Notes: generated from the sequence alone by a model not told the origin. DNA of 60,378 bases from Tomitella cavernea (GCF_016599145.1 NZ_JAENKO010000027.1:1-60378); one strand, 5' to 3'. Shown: positions 1-9,200, numbered from the stretch's first letter. Program-made: numbers and translations.

Positions 1-930
<930 letters not shown>

Positions 931-943
<13 letters not shown>

Positions 944-992
944 GGCACGAAGTTGATGGGGCGCTGAGGCACGAAGTTGATGGGGCGCTGAG
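931..992 (+). repeat. 24-bp tandem repeat spanning the SDR stop codon
   Basis: The unit gatggggcgctgaggcacga (first 20 of 24 nt, then agtt) occurs at 931-954 and 955-978, with a partial third copy at 979-992. Each copy contains the GGG-CGC-TGA end of the SDR, so the stop codon is effectively triplicated. It looks like slippage duplication of the gene end. Confidence 0.9.
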
Positions 993-1015
993 TATCCGAT
1001 GGTGCAGGCGCACTT

Positions 1016-1078
1016 CGCGGCACGCCGGCCGCCGTTCCCGGAGCGTACAGCCCCGGCGACGGCGGCCGGCGTGCTGCG
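1016..1078 (+). terminator. strong stem-loop after the dioxygenase-SDR operon
   Basis: Arms 1016-1035 and 1059-1078 pair over 20 bp with one G-T wobble; the inner 15 bp (1021-1035 with 1059-1073) are perfect. The loop is 23 nt. There is no T-tract, as is common for actinobacterial terminators. It separates the first operon from the IclR gene. Confidence 0.6.
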
Positions 1079-1189
1079 CAGTGGGACCGCGGGCCGACGG
1101 ATCTGTGTGACCGCGTTAACGTCGGAGGGCGATGGTGGCGGTGATTACAGACGCGGTGACGTGCACTGCGGCGGGAGCGGAGGCCGGCG

Positions 1190-1984
1190 ATGGGCTATCG
1201 GAAGGATGAGGCCGGAAGCCTGTCGATGCTCGACAGGCTGGACCTGATCCTCGACGTGGTCGAGGACGCCGGATTCCTCACCCTCTCCGGCGTGGTCGAG
1301 CGCACTGGGTTGGCCCGCTCCACGGCGCATCGGCTGCTGACGCACCTGGAACGCAAACGCTGGCTTTTCCGGGTGGGTTCCAACTACGAGCTGGGCCCGC
1401 GGCTGTTCGACCTGGGCACCAAGGGCGTGCGCAACCACTGGTTCTACCGGGGCGCATTGCCGGCGCTGCACCGCCTGCACGCGCAGACGGGCTTCGTGGT
1501 GCACATGGCCTATCTCGACGGGCCGGAAATCGTGTATTGGGAGAAGATAGGGCCCGGGCGGTTCGGCGCCGCAGTGCCGACGCGGATCGGCGGCCGCAAC
1601 CCGGCGCACGCCACCGCGCTCGGCAAGGCATTGCTGGCCGCGCAGCCGCGGGGCATGGTCGACAGCCTTGCGCCGTTCGCGCCCGCCACCGAGCGCACCT
1701 TTTGCACCCCGGCCGCCCTGCATCAGGAGCTGGACGAGGTGCGTCGACGCGGATACGCCATGGACCGAAGTGAATCGCTGCGCGGCGTCGGATGCTACGC
1801 CACTGCGGTGCAGGCGGGCGCCGACGACTCGGTGAACGCCTACCGCATGACCGCCGCCATTTCGGTGTGCGTCCCTGTCGGCCGGCTGGATGTGCGGCTG
1901 GTGGCGCCGCTGCTCTCGGCGAAGAAGCAGATCATCGACGCGGCGCGCATCAACCCCATGACCGAGCCGGTGGACAAGGACTGA
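1190..1984 (+). CDS. IclR family transcriptional regulator
   Basis: This 264-residue protein has an N-terminal winged helix (about residues 14-75, with LSGVVERTGLARSTAHRLL as the helix-turn-helix) and a C-terminal IclR effector domain. The HATALGKALLA and MDRSESLRGVGCYA segments are typical of that domain. IclR proteins bind small aromatic or aliphatic acids and control catabolic operons, often the neighbouring one. It lies between two catabolic operons on the same strand and is the likely regulator of the shared two-box element found at about 2059 and 7021. The start is ATG, preceded by a purine-rich ggagcggagg. Confidence 0.88.
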   Translation: MGYRKDEAGSLSMLDRLDLILDVVEDAGFLTLSGVVERTGLARSTAHRLLTHLERKRWLFRVGSNYELGPRLFDLGTKGVRNHWFYRGALPALHRLHAQTGFVVHMAYLDGPEIVYWEKIGPGRFGAAVPTRIGGRNPAHATALGKALLAAQPRGMVDSLAPFAPATERTFCTPAALHQELDEVRRRGYAMDRSESLRGVGCYATAVQAGADDSVNAYRMTAAISVCVPVGRLDVRLVAPLLSAKKQIIDAARINPMTEPVDKD

Positions 1985-2058
1985 CCGTGTCAGGTCGGTG
2001 CGGACCGGCCCGTTGCGCCTGCGCGGGACACGGGTTCGGCGCCGGCGCGACGAGCCGT

Positions 2059-2128
2059 CCCCCTAGGCGGGATTCTTCCGGCGCAGCCCACATCAGGTAG
2101 GCACTGTGAGTGGCATCACTTTACGAGA
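2059..2128 (+). promoter_or_regulatory. two-box upstream element, copy 1 (before the OYE operon)
   Basis: Box 1, CCCCCTnGGCGGGAnTCTT, is at 2059-2077. Box 2 begins with CACTGTGAG at 2102 and runs through a GGCAnCAC segment to CGAGA. Exactly 24 nt separate the boxes. The same boxes with the same 24-nt gap lie before kshA at 7021-7089. Conservation of two blocks and their spacing between unrelated coding regions points to a shared promoter/operator; box 2 contains a GTGA/TCAC half-site pair. Confidence 0.65.
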
Positions 2129-2131
2129 GAG

Positions 2132-3478
2132 GTGCCGCTGTTGTCTTCCACCCCGCAATCCCCGGACGCGCTTTCCCCGGAAACGGGCGTCCCGGGCGGG
2201 CGTCCCGTGCGCACGATTCCGATCGCCGCGTCGTCGTCGCCGAGCCCGTTCGACCCGGCGACGCTGGGCCCGGTCCGCGTGCCGAACCGGATCATCAAGG
2301 CGGCGACGTCGGAGGGGCGATCGCCGGAGGGCCTGGTCACGCAAGATCTGATCGACTTTCACTTGGACTTCGTCCGGGGCGGCGTGGGCATGACCACCAT
2401 TGCCTACTGTTGCGTGAGCGCCGAGGGCAAGTCGGCCCCCGGCCAGATCGTGATGAGCCCGGAGGCCGTCCCGGGGTTGCGCCGGCTGGCCGATGCCGTG
2501 CACGCGGAGGGCGCCGCCGTGTCGGCGCAATTGGGGCACGCCGGCCCGGTGGGCTCCAAAAAGATCACGGGCGTCACGCCCACGGCCCCCAGCAAGTTCA
2601 TCAACCCGACCTCGTTCGCGTACTGCCGCCCGATCACTCGCGCGGAGATCGGGCAGGTCACCGAGCAGTTCACCTCGGCCGCCCAGGTGGCGGTCGACGC
2701 GGGGCTCGACGCGGTGGAGCTGCACTTCGGCCACAACTACCTGCCGAGCGCGTTCCTGAGCCCCCTGCTCAACCGACGCAAAGACGAGTACGGCGGTGGC
2801 ATCGACAATCGGTCGCGCCTGGTACGCGAGATCGCCCGGGCCGTGCGCGAGCGGGTGGGCGACGCGATCGCCGTGACCGCGAAGATCAGCATGATCGACG
2901 GGGTTCCGGGCGGGATCAAGCTGGCGGAGTCGCTGCGCACAGCGCAGCTGCTGGACGCCGACGCGAACCTGGACGCGCTCCTGCTCACCGAGGGGTCCTC
3001 GGTGGTGCGGCAGATGTACCTGTTCCGGGGGGAGGTGCCGGTGGAGGACTTCGCCGCGCTGATGAAGCAGCCGGTGAAGACCGGGGTGCGGCTGTTCGGC
3101 AAGAAGGTGCTGGGCGAGTTCCCCTATGAGGACCTCTACATGCTCGAGGCGGCACGCCAGTTCGTCCCGGTGGTGAAGAACAGCAAGCTGATCCTGCTCG
3201 GCGGCATCACCAACCGCGACCACATGGACGCGGGGATGCGCGAGGGGTTCGACTTCGTCGCCATGGGCCGGGCGCTGCTGCGTGAGCCCGGCCTCGTGAA
3301 CGCGGTCCGCGAGGACCGCGACAAGCAGACGTTGTGCACGCACTGCAACCGGTGCATGTACACGGTCTACGGGCGGACGCACTGCGTGCTGGACCCGGAG
3401 TCCGCGTTCGGCCCCGTGGCAGATGCACCCGCCGCAGCGGCTCCTCCGCGCCCGACCGGCCTGGCCGCGCACGCCTGA
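2132..3478 (+). CDS. NADH:flavin oxidoreductase (Old Yellow Enzyme family)
   Basis: This 448-residue protein is an FMN TIM barrel of the OYE/2,4-dienoyl-CoA reductase type. It has FDPATLGPVRVPNRIIKAA at the N-terminus, AQLGHAG, the HFGHNYLPSAFLSPLLNRR active-site segment with R-K-D-E-Y-G-G, and a GGI...AMGRALL phosphate-binding end. After the barrel comes C402-x2-C-x2-C-x9-C418, like the 4Fe-4S site of two-domain enoate reductases, but the NAD(P)-binding domain is missing. It probably reduces an activated C=C bond in the local pathway. The start is GTG at 2132 close to gagagagg; TTG at 2141 is an alternative with better ribosome-site spacing. Confidence 0.85.
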   Translation: MPLLSSTPQSPDALSPETGVPGGRPVRTIPIAASSSPSPFDPATLGPVRVPNRIIKAATSEGRSPEGLVTQDLIDFHLDFVRGGVGMTTIAYCCVSAEGKSAPGQIVMSPEAVPGLRRLADAVHAEGAAVSAQLGHAGPVGSKKITGVTPTAPSKFINPTSFAYCRPITRAEIGQVTEQFTSAAQVAVDAGLDAVELHFGHNYLPSAFLSPLLNRRKDEYGGGIDNRSRLVREIARAVRERVGDAIAVTAKISMIDGVPGGIKLAESLRTAQLLDADANLDALLLTEGSSVVRQMYLFRGEVPVEDFAALMKQPVKTGVRLFGKKVLGEFPYEDLYMLEAARQFVPVVKNSKLILLGGITNRDHMDAGMREGFDFVAMGRALLREPGLVNAVREDRDKQTLCTHCNRCMYTVYGRTHCVLDPESAFGPVADAPAAAAPPRPTGLAAHA

Positions 3479-3542
3479 TCAAGCCGGACGTACGAACATT
3501 CGCGCCGCTGTATCGAGAGACTCAAGGGAAGGACCGGTGGAC

Positions 3543-4295
3543 ATGCCGATCAAGGACAAAGTCGCCCTGGTGACGGGTGCCGGCCAAGGCGTCGGGCAGG
3601 GTATCGCGTTCGCATTGGCCGAGCGTGGGGCGCGGCTGGCGCTGGCAGGCCGCACCTACGAGAAAGTCGAGCAGACCGCCAAGGAGATCCGTGAACGCGG
3701 GTGCGACGCGCAGGCGTTCACCTGCGACGTCACCGACGAGTACGAGGTGGCGACGCTGGCGGACAAGGTGGTGGACCAATTCGGTTCGCTGTCGATCCTG
3801 GTCAACAACGCCCAGACCGTGATCAACGGACGTCTGCTCGACATCACCGACGACGATTACGCCATGGTGATGGACTCCGGGCCGCTGGCCACGCTGCGGC
3901 TCATGCGCGCATGCCACCCGCACCTGTCGGGCGGCGGCGCGATCGTCAATCTGGGCTCCGCGGCGGGAGTCCGTTGGGACCCTTCGGGATACGGGGTCTA
4001 TGCGGCGTCCAAGGAGGCGATCCGGGCGCTCACCCGCACCGCCGCGTGCGAGTGGGCCGACGACGGCATCCGTGTCAACGCGATCCTGCCGCTGTCGACT
4101 TCGCCAGGGCTCGCCACCTGGGCGGAAAAACGGCCCGAGGAGGCGGAGGCGTACCTGAGCACGGTGCCGCTGCACCGTTTCGGGGATCCGGAGCGCGACA
4201 TCGGCGCGGCGGTGGCATTCCTGTGCGGCGACGAGGCCGGGTACATCACCGGCCATTCGCTGCCCGTGGACGGCGGTCAGGTGCTCATGCGCTGA
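3543..4295 (+). CDS. SDR family NAD(P)-dependent oxidoreductase
   Basis: A 250-residue classical SDR. It has T-G-A-G-Q-G-V-G at residues 10-17, an N-N-A-Q (usually N-N-A-G) motif near residue 88, and catalytic Ser and Y-A-A-S-K around residues 139-157. The C-terminal GYITGHSLPVDGGQ is typical of 3-oxoacyl-reductase-like members. The ATG at 3543 is chosen because homology begins there and aagggaagga lies about 10 nt upstream; an in-frame GTG two codons earlier is possible. It follows the OYE gene by 64 bp, so it is probably co-transcribed. The substrate is unknown. Confidence 0.85.
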   Translation: MPIKDKVALVTGAGQGVGQGIAFALAERGARLALAGRTYEKVEQTAKEIRERGCDAQAFTCDVTDEYEVATLADKVVDQFGSLSILVNNAQTVINGRLLDITDDDYAMVMDSGPLATLRLMRACHPHLSGGGAIVNLGSAAGVRWDPSGYGVYAASKEAIRALTRTAACEWADDGIRVNAILPLSTSPGLATWAEKRPEEAEAYLSTVPLHRFGDPERDIGAAVAFLCGDEAGYITGHSLPVDGGQVLMR

Positions 4296-4380
4296 CCTGA
4301 CGCCGAGGCGGCCTCGGGAACCATTCGGCTGGCATGGGGGCGATGACGCCTGCCCTCATGCGAAAACAGGGAGAGCTTTC

Positions 4381-5988
4381 ATGATCAAACGGATCAGACG
4401 AGGAGCACAGGCTGCCGCGGTGTTCTGCGGCGCCGCGCTGGTGCTCTCGGGATGCGTGAGCACGGGGGCCGACGGCGGTGCCACCACGGCGATGTCGGAC
4501 GGCGCGGTCACCGTCGGCATCATCGGAGACCAGCCGGACGGCGGCGACCCCGCGGACGGCGGGGTACTGCGCTTCGCGTCCTACGCCCCCGTGCGGAGCC
4601 TCGACCCGGTGAAGACGCAGGCGTCGGGCACCACCGGCGGTACAGAGCTGGCGGCGGTGTACGACGTACTGGTGCGGTACGACGCGGTGAAGGACGAATA
4701 CGAGCCGCGCATCGCGGAATCGCTCGAGGAGAGCGACGACGGGTTGACCTGGACGTTGAAGCTGCGCGACGGGATCACCTTCAGCGACGGGACGCCGCTC
4801 GACGCCGCCGCCGTGGTGGCCAGCACCGAGCGGTACAACAGGCTCAACGGGCCGGACGCCCAGGTGTTCACCGACAGTGTCGCTTCCGTCGAGGCGGCGG
4901 ATCCGTCGACGGTGGTTTACACGCTCAACCAGCCATGGCGCCAGTTCCCTGCGATGCTGTCGCTGGGTCACGGGATGATCGTTGCCCCCGGCGCCGGCGA
5001 GGGCGCGGACTTCACGCCGATCGGGGCGGGGCCTTTCACAGTCAAGTCGTTGGGCCAGACCACACTGGAGCTGACTGCGCGCGAGGACTACTGGGGCGGC
5101 GCGCCGCACCTGGACGGGCTGTCCTTCGTGTCCATCGCGGGTGAGAAGCCGAAGATCGACTCGCTGGCGAACGGCGATATCGAGATGGCCTACCTGCGCG
5201 ATCCGAGCTACGTGGACCAGGCGACGCAGCAGTTCCCCGGATACCTGCACCGCTACAGCCTCACCGACCAGATCCAGCTCAACAGCCGGCCCGGTAGGCC
5301 AGGCGCGGACGAGCGCATCCGCCGGGCGGTGCAGTTTGCCCTGGACCCGGAAGCCGTTAACCAGCGCGTGGACGGCGGGGTCGGCGACCCGGGGACGACG
5401 ATCTTCCCGGAGTGGTCCAAGTGGCACGACGCGGCGCAGATCGGTCCGGCATTCGACCCGGACAAGGCGCGTGCCCTGGTCGGCGAGGCCAAGGCGGACG
5501 GCGCGGCCACCCGGTTGACGTACGTCAGCGTCCAGGACGAGCGCTCCAAGAAGTATGCGCTGACGGCGGAGGCGATGCTCGAGAACGTCGGCTTGACCGT
5601 GGATATCGACTTCGTCCCCACGGTGACCGACATGGTGCGACGGCTGTACGTCGACCACGACTACGACATCGGCTACACGGCGCTGAGTCTGCCGGACGCG
5701 GCGCCGTACATCCGGCTGTACAGCGCGCTCAGCAGCACGTCCACCAACAACTCGTCCGGATATCGCACCGAGGAGATGGACGCGCTGCTGGCGAAGATCC
5801 AGCAGGCGCCCGACGAGGACGCCAAGCGTGCGGCGTTCGCCGAGCTGCAGCAGCAGTTCACCGAGCACGCGCCGATGGTCCCGATGGCCTCCGGCAGCAA
5901 CTTCGTCGCCTGGTCGCCGAACGTCTACGGTGTGACGCCGACGATGGACAGCGTGATGCTGTTCGACAAGGCGTGGATCAAGAAGTAG
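4381..5988 (+). CDS. ABC transporter substrate-binding lipoprotein (family 5)
   Basis: This 535-residue extracytoplasmic solute-binding protein belongs to the peptide/nickel/opine group (SBP_bac_5). A basic N-terminus and hydrophobic stretch end in the lipobox L-S-G-C with Cys25 as the lipidation site. The family layout follows: LDPVKTQ, the L-x-D-G-x-x-F-S-D-G-T-P-L segment, and the C-terminal EMDALLAKIQ region. A gggaga ribosome site precedes the ATG. No permease or ATPase genes lie next to it, so it must work with a transporter encoded elsewhere or act as a stand-alone binder. Its place in the operon suggests uptake of the pathway substrate. Confidence 0.88.
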   Translation: MIKRIRRGAQAAAVFCGAALVLSGCVSTGADGGATTAMSDGAVTVGIIGDQPDGGDPADGGVLRFASYAPVRSLDPVKTQASGTTGGTELAAVYDVLVRYDAVKDEYEPRIAESLEESDDGLTWTLKLRDGITFSDGTPLDAAAVVASTERYNRLNGPDAQVFTDSVASVEAADPSTVVYTLNQPWRQFPAMLSLGHGMIVAPGAGEGADFTPIGAGPFTVKSLGQTTLELTAREDYWGGAPHLDGLSFVSIAGEKPKIDSLANGDIEMAYLRDPSYVDQATQQFPGYLHRYSLTDQIQLNSRPGRPGADERIRRAVQFALDPEAVNQRVDGGVGDPGTTIFPEWSKWHDAAQIGPAFDPDKARALVGEAKADGAATRLTYVSVQDERSKKYALTAEAMLENVGLTVDIDFVPTVTDMVRRLYVDHDYDIGYTALSLPDAAPYIRLYSALSSTSTNNSSGYRTEEMDALLAKIQQAPDEDAKRAAFAELQQQFTEHAPMVPMASGSNFVAWSPNVYGVTPTMDSVMLFDKAWIKK

Positions 5989-6000
5989 CCGCGGGACGAC

Positions 6001-6039
6001 GCGAGGTGGGTGCTCAGCCGAGCTGGGCGCCCACCTCGC
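6001..6039. terminator. convergent stem-loop between the SBP and LLM genes
   Basis: Arms gcgaggtggg (6001-6010) and cccacctcgc (6030-6039) pair perfectly over 10 bp. An inner gctc/gagc pair can form in the 19-nt loop. The right part overlaps the last codons of the minus-strand gene. It can serve both converging transcripts. Confidence 0.6.
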
Positions 6040-6883
6040 GCGCGCGCTCCGCGAGGGCAGTGAGCTGCTCACGGTAGTGCCCGGCGCTGCGCGCGGCGAT
6101 GTTGATCGTGGCGATCGTCGCGCCCGCGTCGCGGGTGGCCTCCAGCGCGGCGCGGCATCGGTCCGGATCGCCGACGGGGTCGACGGCGGACTCGGCGGAC
6201 AGCACCACCTCGAATCCGTCCGGAAGTTCGCGGCCCGCCAACATCTGGGACAGGCGGCTGTGCGGCAGGCCGAACGGCACCCAGCCGTCGCCGAGCTCGA
6301 CGGCACGGCGCAGCGACCGCGGTGTGCGCCCGCCCACCCACATCGGCACCCGCTCCTGCACTGCGGCGGGCGAGACGATCCAGTCGTCGTAGGAGAAGTG
6401 CGCACCCGAGTACGACGGCGCGGTGCGCCCCAGCGAAGCGCGCAGCGCGCGCATGGCGTCGTCAGCGACCGCGCCGCGGCCGTCGAATTGCGCGCCGATA
6501 AGCTCGAACTCCTCTTTGAGACTGCCCACCCCGACACCGAGGATCAGCCGGCCGCCGCTGACGGCGTCGAGCGTGCCGTAGCGTTTGGCGACGTCGAGCG
6601 GGTGGTGGTAGCCGAGCACCAGCACCTGGGTGGCGAACTTGATCCGCCGGGTGCGGGCGGCGAGGTAGCCGAAGGTGGCCAGCGGATCCCAGTAGGTGCC
6701 GCCGCGCTCCGCGGCGACGTCCGTGGGGATGGCCACGTGCTCGCTGCACGTCATGTGGTGGAAACCGAGTTCGTCGGCCTCGGTGGCGATGTCGGCGAGT
6801 TCGGCGATGCCGGCCTCGGCCTCCCACGCGCTGGCCGACGCCGGGTGGTGCACCACCACCGGCGAGAAGATGCCGATCTTCAT
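6014..6883 (-). CDS. LLM class F420-dependent oxidoreductase
   Basis: A 289-residue bacterial-luciferase-like TIM barrel. It has MKIGIFSP at the start, GFHHMTCSEHV, the LATFGYLAARTRRIKFATQV segment, the LDAVSGGRLILGVGVGSLKEEF phosphate-binding region, and VPMWVGGRTPRSLRRAVELGDGW. These match F420-dependent LLM subfamilies of mycobacteria rather than FMN monooxygenases, although the cofactor is not proven by sequence. The ATG at 6883 has cggagg 9 nt upstream. It is divergent from kshA across a 218-bp spacer, so both could respond to the same regulator. Confidence 0.85.
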   Translation of the reverse strand: MKIGIFSPVVVHHPASASAWEAEAGIAELADIATEADELGFHHMTCSEHVAIPTDVAAERGGTYWDPLATFGYLAARTRRIKFATQVLVLGYHHPLDVAKRYGTLDAVSGGRLILGVGVGSLKEEFELIGAQFDGRGAVADDAMRALRASLGRTAPSYSGAHFSYDDWIVSPAAVQERVPMWVGGRTPRSLRRAVELGDGWVPFGLPHSRLSQMLAGRELPDGFEVVLSAESAVDPVGDPDRCRAALEATRDAGATIATINIAARSAGHYREQLTALAERAREVGAQLG

Positions 6884-7020
6884 ACCTGTGCCTCCGTTTC
6901 GGCCGCACCATCCGTGGCGGGCCGGTGTTCCTGTGCCGTTGCAGCCGATCGATGCGGTACCAGTGTCCACCATCGGCCCACCGCAGCCTTCCAATCCGCG
7001 CGGCCCCGGCGGCCGTGCAT

Positions 7021-7089
7021 CCCCCTGGGCGGGAATCTTGTGTGACCGCATCGCACGCAGGGCCACTGTGAGGGGCACCACGTTCGAGA
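7021..7089 (+). promoter_or_regulatory. two-box upstream element, copy 2 (before kshA)
   Basis: CCCCCTGGGCGGGAATCTT lies at 7021-7039 and the block starting CACTGTGAG at 7064. The 24-nt gap is the same as in copy 1 at 2059. The second block continues as GGGGCACCACGTTCGAGA, matching copy 1 at most positions. It ends 12 nt before the kshA start codon, next to the ribosome site cggagtg. Confidence 0.65.
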
Positions 7090-7101
7090 TCGGAGTGAAC
7101 C

Positions 7102-8295
7102 ATGACGGTAAGCGGAGATGTGAAGGGTTCGGCCGGGGCCGAGCGGCCCGTCGGCGACGAGGTGCGCGTGATCGAGTCGGGCGGCAACCCCGAGCGGTTC
7201 GCCCGCGGCTGGCACTGCCTGGGGCTGGCCAAGGACTTCCGCGACGGCGCACCGCATGCGGTGGAGGCGTTCGGCGGCAAGCTCGTCGTGTGGCAGGACA
7301 CCCAGGGCGAGCTCAACGTGCTCGACTCGTACTGCCGGCACATGGGAGGCGACCTGTCCCAGGGCGCCGTCAAGGGCGACGAGATCGCGTGCCCGTTCCA
7401 CGACTGGCGCTGGGGCGGCGACGGCAAGTGCAAGGACATCCCCTACGCCAAGCGCGTGCCCATGCGGGCCCGCACCCAGGCCTGGCCCACGCTCGAGCGC
7501 AACGGGCAGCTGTTCGTGTGGAACGACCCCGAGGGCGGCAAGCCCACCGAGGAGGAGACGATCCCCGAGATCGAGGGGTACGGCTCCGACAAGTGGACCG
7601 AGTGGAGCTGGAGCTCGGTGCTCATCGAGGGGACCAACTGCCGCGAGCTGGTCGACAACGTCGTCGACATGGCGCACTTCTTCTACGTGCACCTCAACCA
7701 GCCGCTGCACTTCCGCAACGTCTTCGAGGACCACATCGCCACCCAGGAGATGTCGTTCAAGCCGCGCGCGGACATGGCGGGCGAGGACTACGTGAACTTC
7801 GGCGAGGAGAGCGTCACGCAGTCCACCGCCTCCTACTTCGGCCCGTCCTACATGATCAACCGGCTGACGGCGCAGGACGGACTCGAGGTGATCCTCATCA
7901 ACTGCCATGTGCCGGTGCGTCCCGACGCGTTCCGCCTGCAGTACGGCGTGATGATCTCGAAGCTGCCGGGCATGTCCGACGAGGAGGCCCAGGCGCTCGC
8001 CGAACAGTTCGGCAACGGCACCATGGAGACCTTCGAGCAGGACGTGCAGATCTGGGATACGAAGGCGCGCATCGACAATCCTCTGCTGTGCGAGGACGAC
8101 GGCCCCGTCTACCAGCTGCGCCGCTGGTACGAGCAGTTCTACGTGGACCGCGAGGGCATCACCGAAGACATGGTGCGCCGCTTCGAGTTCGACGTGGACG
8201 TCACCAAGGCCAACGAGTACTGGGATCGCGAGGTGGCCGAGAACGTCGAGCGCAAGCGCGCCGAGAAGCTGCGGCTGGCCGCGGCCGGCTCGTAA
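7102..8295 (+). CDS. kshA: 3-ketosteroid 9-alpha-monooxygenase, oxygenase component
   Basis: A 397-residue Rieske non-haem iron oxygenase. The Rieske ligands are C78-x-H80 and C97-x2-H100. The mononuclear iron site is D185-N-V-V-D189-M-A-H192-F-F-Y-V-H197, the exact signature of KshA. It hydroxylates C9 of androstadienedione-type 3-ketosteroids or their CoA thioesters, opening ring B together with delta-1-dehydrogenation. The reductase KshB is not in the window. It heads an operon with a small Cys-rich protein and a flavin reductase. No KstR-like operator is seen upstream; the two-box element is there instead. KshA paralogues differ in substrate, so activity on a related terpenoid is possible. 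Confidence 0.9.
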   Translation: MTVSGDVKGSAGAERPVGDEVRVIESGGNPERFARGWHCLGLAKDFRDGAPHAVEAFGGKLVVWQDTQGELNVLDSYCRHMGGDLSQGAVKGDEIACPFHDWRWGGDGKCKDIPYAKRVPMRARTQAWPTLERNGQLFVWNDPEGGKPTEEETIPEIEGYGSDKWTEWSWSSVLIEGTNCRELVDNVVDMAHFFYVHLNQPLHFRNVFEDHIATQEMSFKPRADMAGEDYVNFGEESVTQSTASYFGPSYMINRLTAQDGLEVILINCHVPVRPDAFRLQYGVMISKLPGMSDEEAQALAEQFGNGTMETFEQDVQIWDTKARIDNPLLCEDDGPVYQLRRWYEQFYVDREGITEDMVRRFEFDVDVTKANEYWDREVAENVERKRAEKLRLAAAGS

Positions 8296-8305
8296 GGAGG
8301 TCATC

Positions 8306-8569
8306 ATGCAAGCGATCGACTGCTCGCAGTGCGGCACCACGGTGCTGGCCGAGAAGTACAGCGACGAGCACACGAGCATCCAGTGGCTCGGCGCCGCGCA
8401 CGACGCCTGCCCGTTGATGCGGGCGGGCGAGGTGCGGCCCGCGGGGGCGGCGACGGGGGCGGCCGGGTCCGTGTGCCCGGCGCTGCACTCGACGATCGAC
8501 CAGGCCGCGCGCGACGGGCTCATCGGATACTCGATGCGCAGCGAACCGGTGCCGGGGGTGCTCCGATGA
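8306..8569 (+). CDS. small cysteine-rich protein in the kshA operon
   Basis: This 87-residue protein lies 10 bp after kshA behind a good ggagg ribosome site, and its stop overlaps the next start (ATGA). It has four cysteines (C6-x2-C9, C35, C57) and histidines at 22, 32 and 61, enough for a zinc-ribbon or small Fe-S site. No known domain was recognised. Similar short CxxC proteins beside steroid oxygenases are recalled from related actinobacteria, but that is memory rather than a search result. Sandwiched between an oxygenase and a reductase, it could be an accessory or electron-transfer protein; this is inference. Confidence 0.75.
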   Translation: MQAIDCSQCGTTVLAEKYSDEHTSIQWLGAAHDACPLMRAGEVRPAGAATGAAGSVCPALHSTIDQAARDGLIGYSMRSEPVPGVLR

Positions 8570-9081
8570 CCCCCGTGGCGGTGGCGCGGCAGGCCGCCGA
8601 TGCACCGGTGGACCCGCGGACGCTGCGCACGGTGCTGGGCAACTTCTGCACCGGCGTCACCGTCATCACCGCGCACGACGGCGACCGTCCGCTGGGGTTC
8701 GCCTGCCAGTCGGTGACGTCGCTGTCGCTCGACCCGCCGTACGTCTCGTTCTGCCCGGCGAAGACGTCCGCCAGCTGGCCGGCCATGCGCGCCGCGCAGA
8801 CGGTGTGCATCAACGTGCTGGCCGCCGATCAGAAGGACGTGTGCGGGCGGTTCGCGGTGAGCGGCGGCGACAAGTTCGAGGGCCTGCACTGGTTCCACGG
8901 GGGCAACGGCGCCCCCGTCGTGAGCGGGGCGCTGGCGCGCATCGAGGCGGAGCTGGCGTTCGAGCACGAGGCCGGCGACCACACCATCGCGATCTGCCGG
9001 GTGACCGCACTGGAGGCGGGGCGCGACGTGGGCCCGCTGCTGTTCTTCCGCGGCGGCTTCGGGAGCTTCGCCGACGTGTGA
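8566..9081 (+). CDS. flavin reductase family protein (HsaB-like)
   Basis: A 171-residue flavin-reductase-like FMN-binding split barrel. It has the LGNFCTGVTVITA opening, G-F-A-C-Q-S-V-T-S-L-S-L-D-P-P, S-A-S-W-P and a late GDHTIAICRV block. Such proteins supply reduced flavin to two-component monooxygenases; HsaB does this for HsaA in steroid breakdown. The ATG at 8566 overlaps the preceding stop. No HsaA-type oxygenase is in the window, so its partner is elsewhere, or it serves the operon in another way. It ends just before a strong stem-loop. Confidence 0.85.
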   Translation: MTPVAVARQAADAPVDPRTLRTVLGNFCTGVTVITAHDGDRPLGFACQSVTSLSLDPPYVSFCPAKTSASWPAMRAAQTVCINVLAADQKDVCGRFAVSGGDKFEGLHWFHGGNGAPVVSGALARIEAELAFEHEAGDHTIAICRVTALEAGRDVGPLLFFRGGFGSFADV

Positions 9082-9100
9082 GCCCGGGCGCACGCCCTCG

Positions 9101-9142
9101 CAGGCCGACGGCCCCGCCCGAACAGGCGGGGCCGTCGGCCTG
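9101..9142 (+). terminator. stem-loop terminator of the kshA operon
   Basis: A perfect 18-bp inverted repeat (9101-9118 with 9125-9142) with a 6-nt loop starts 20 nt after the flavin reductase stop. It is GC-rich and has no T-tract, a form common in this phylum. Confidence 0.75.
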
Positions 9143-9200
9143 TCCGGGCTGCTGCGGGGGCAGTCCGGTCCCGCTGTGGCGCCGCGCGCCCGCTGTCACA

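Noticed and set aside
7060-7101. KstR operator upstream of kshA
   Set aside because: The only similar string, caccacgttcgag, lacks the AAC half-site; no match to TnnAACnnGTTnnA was seen in the spacer.
8329-8565. Flavin reductase starting upstream at 8329
   Set aside because: This part is out of frame with, and overlaps, the Cys-rich protein, which has its own ribosome site; the ATG at 8566 fits the family start.
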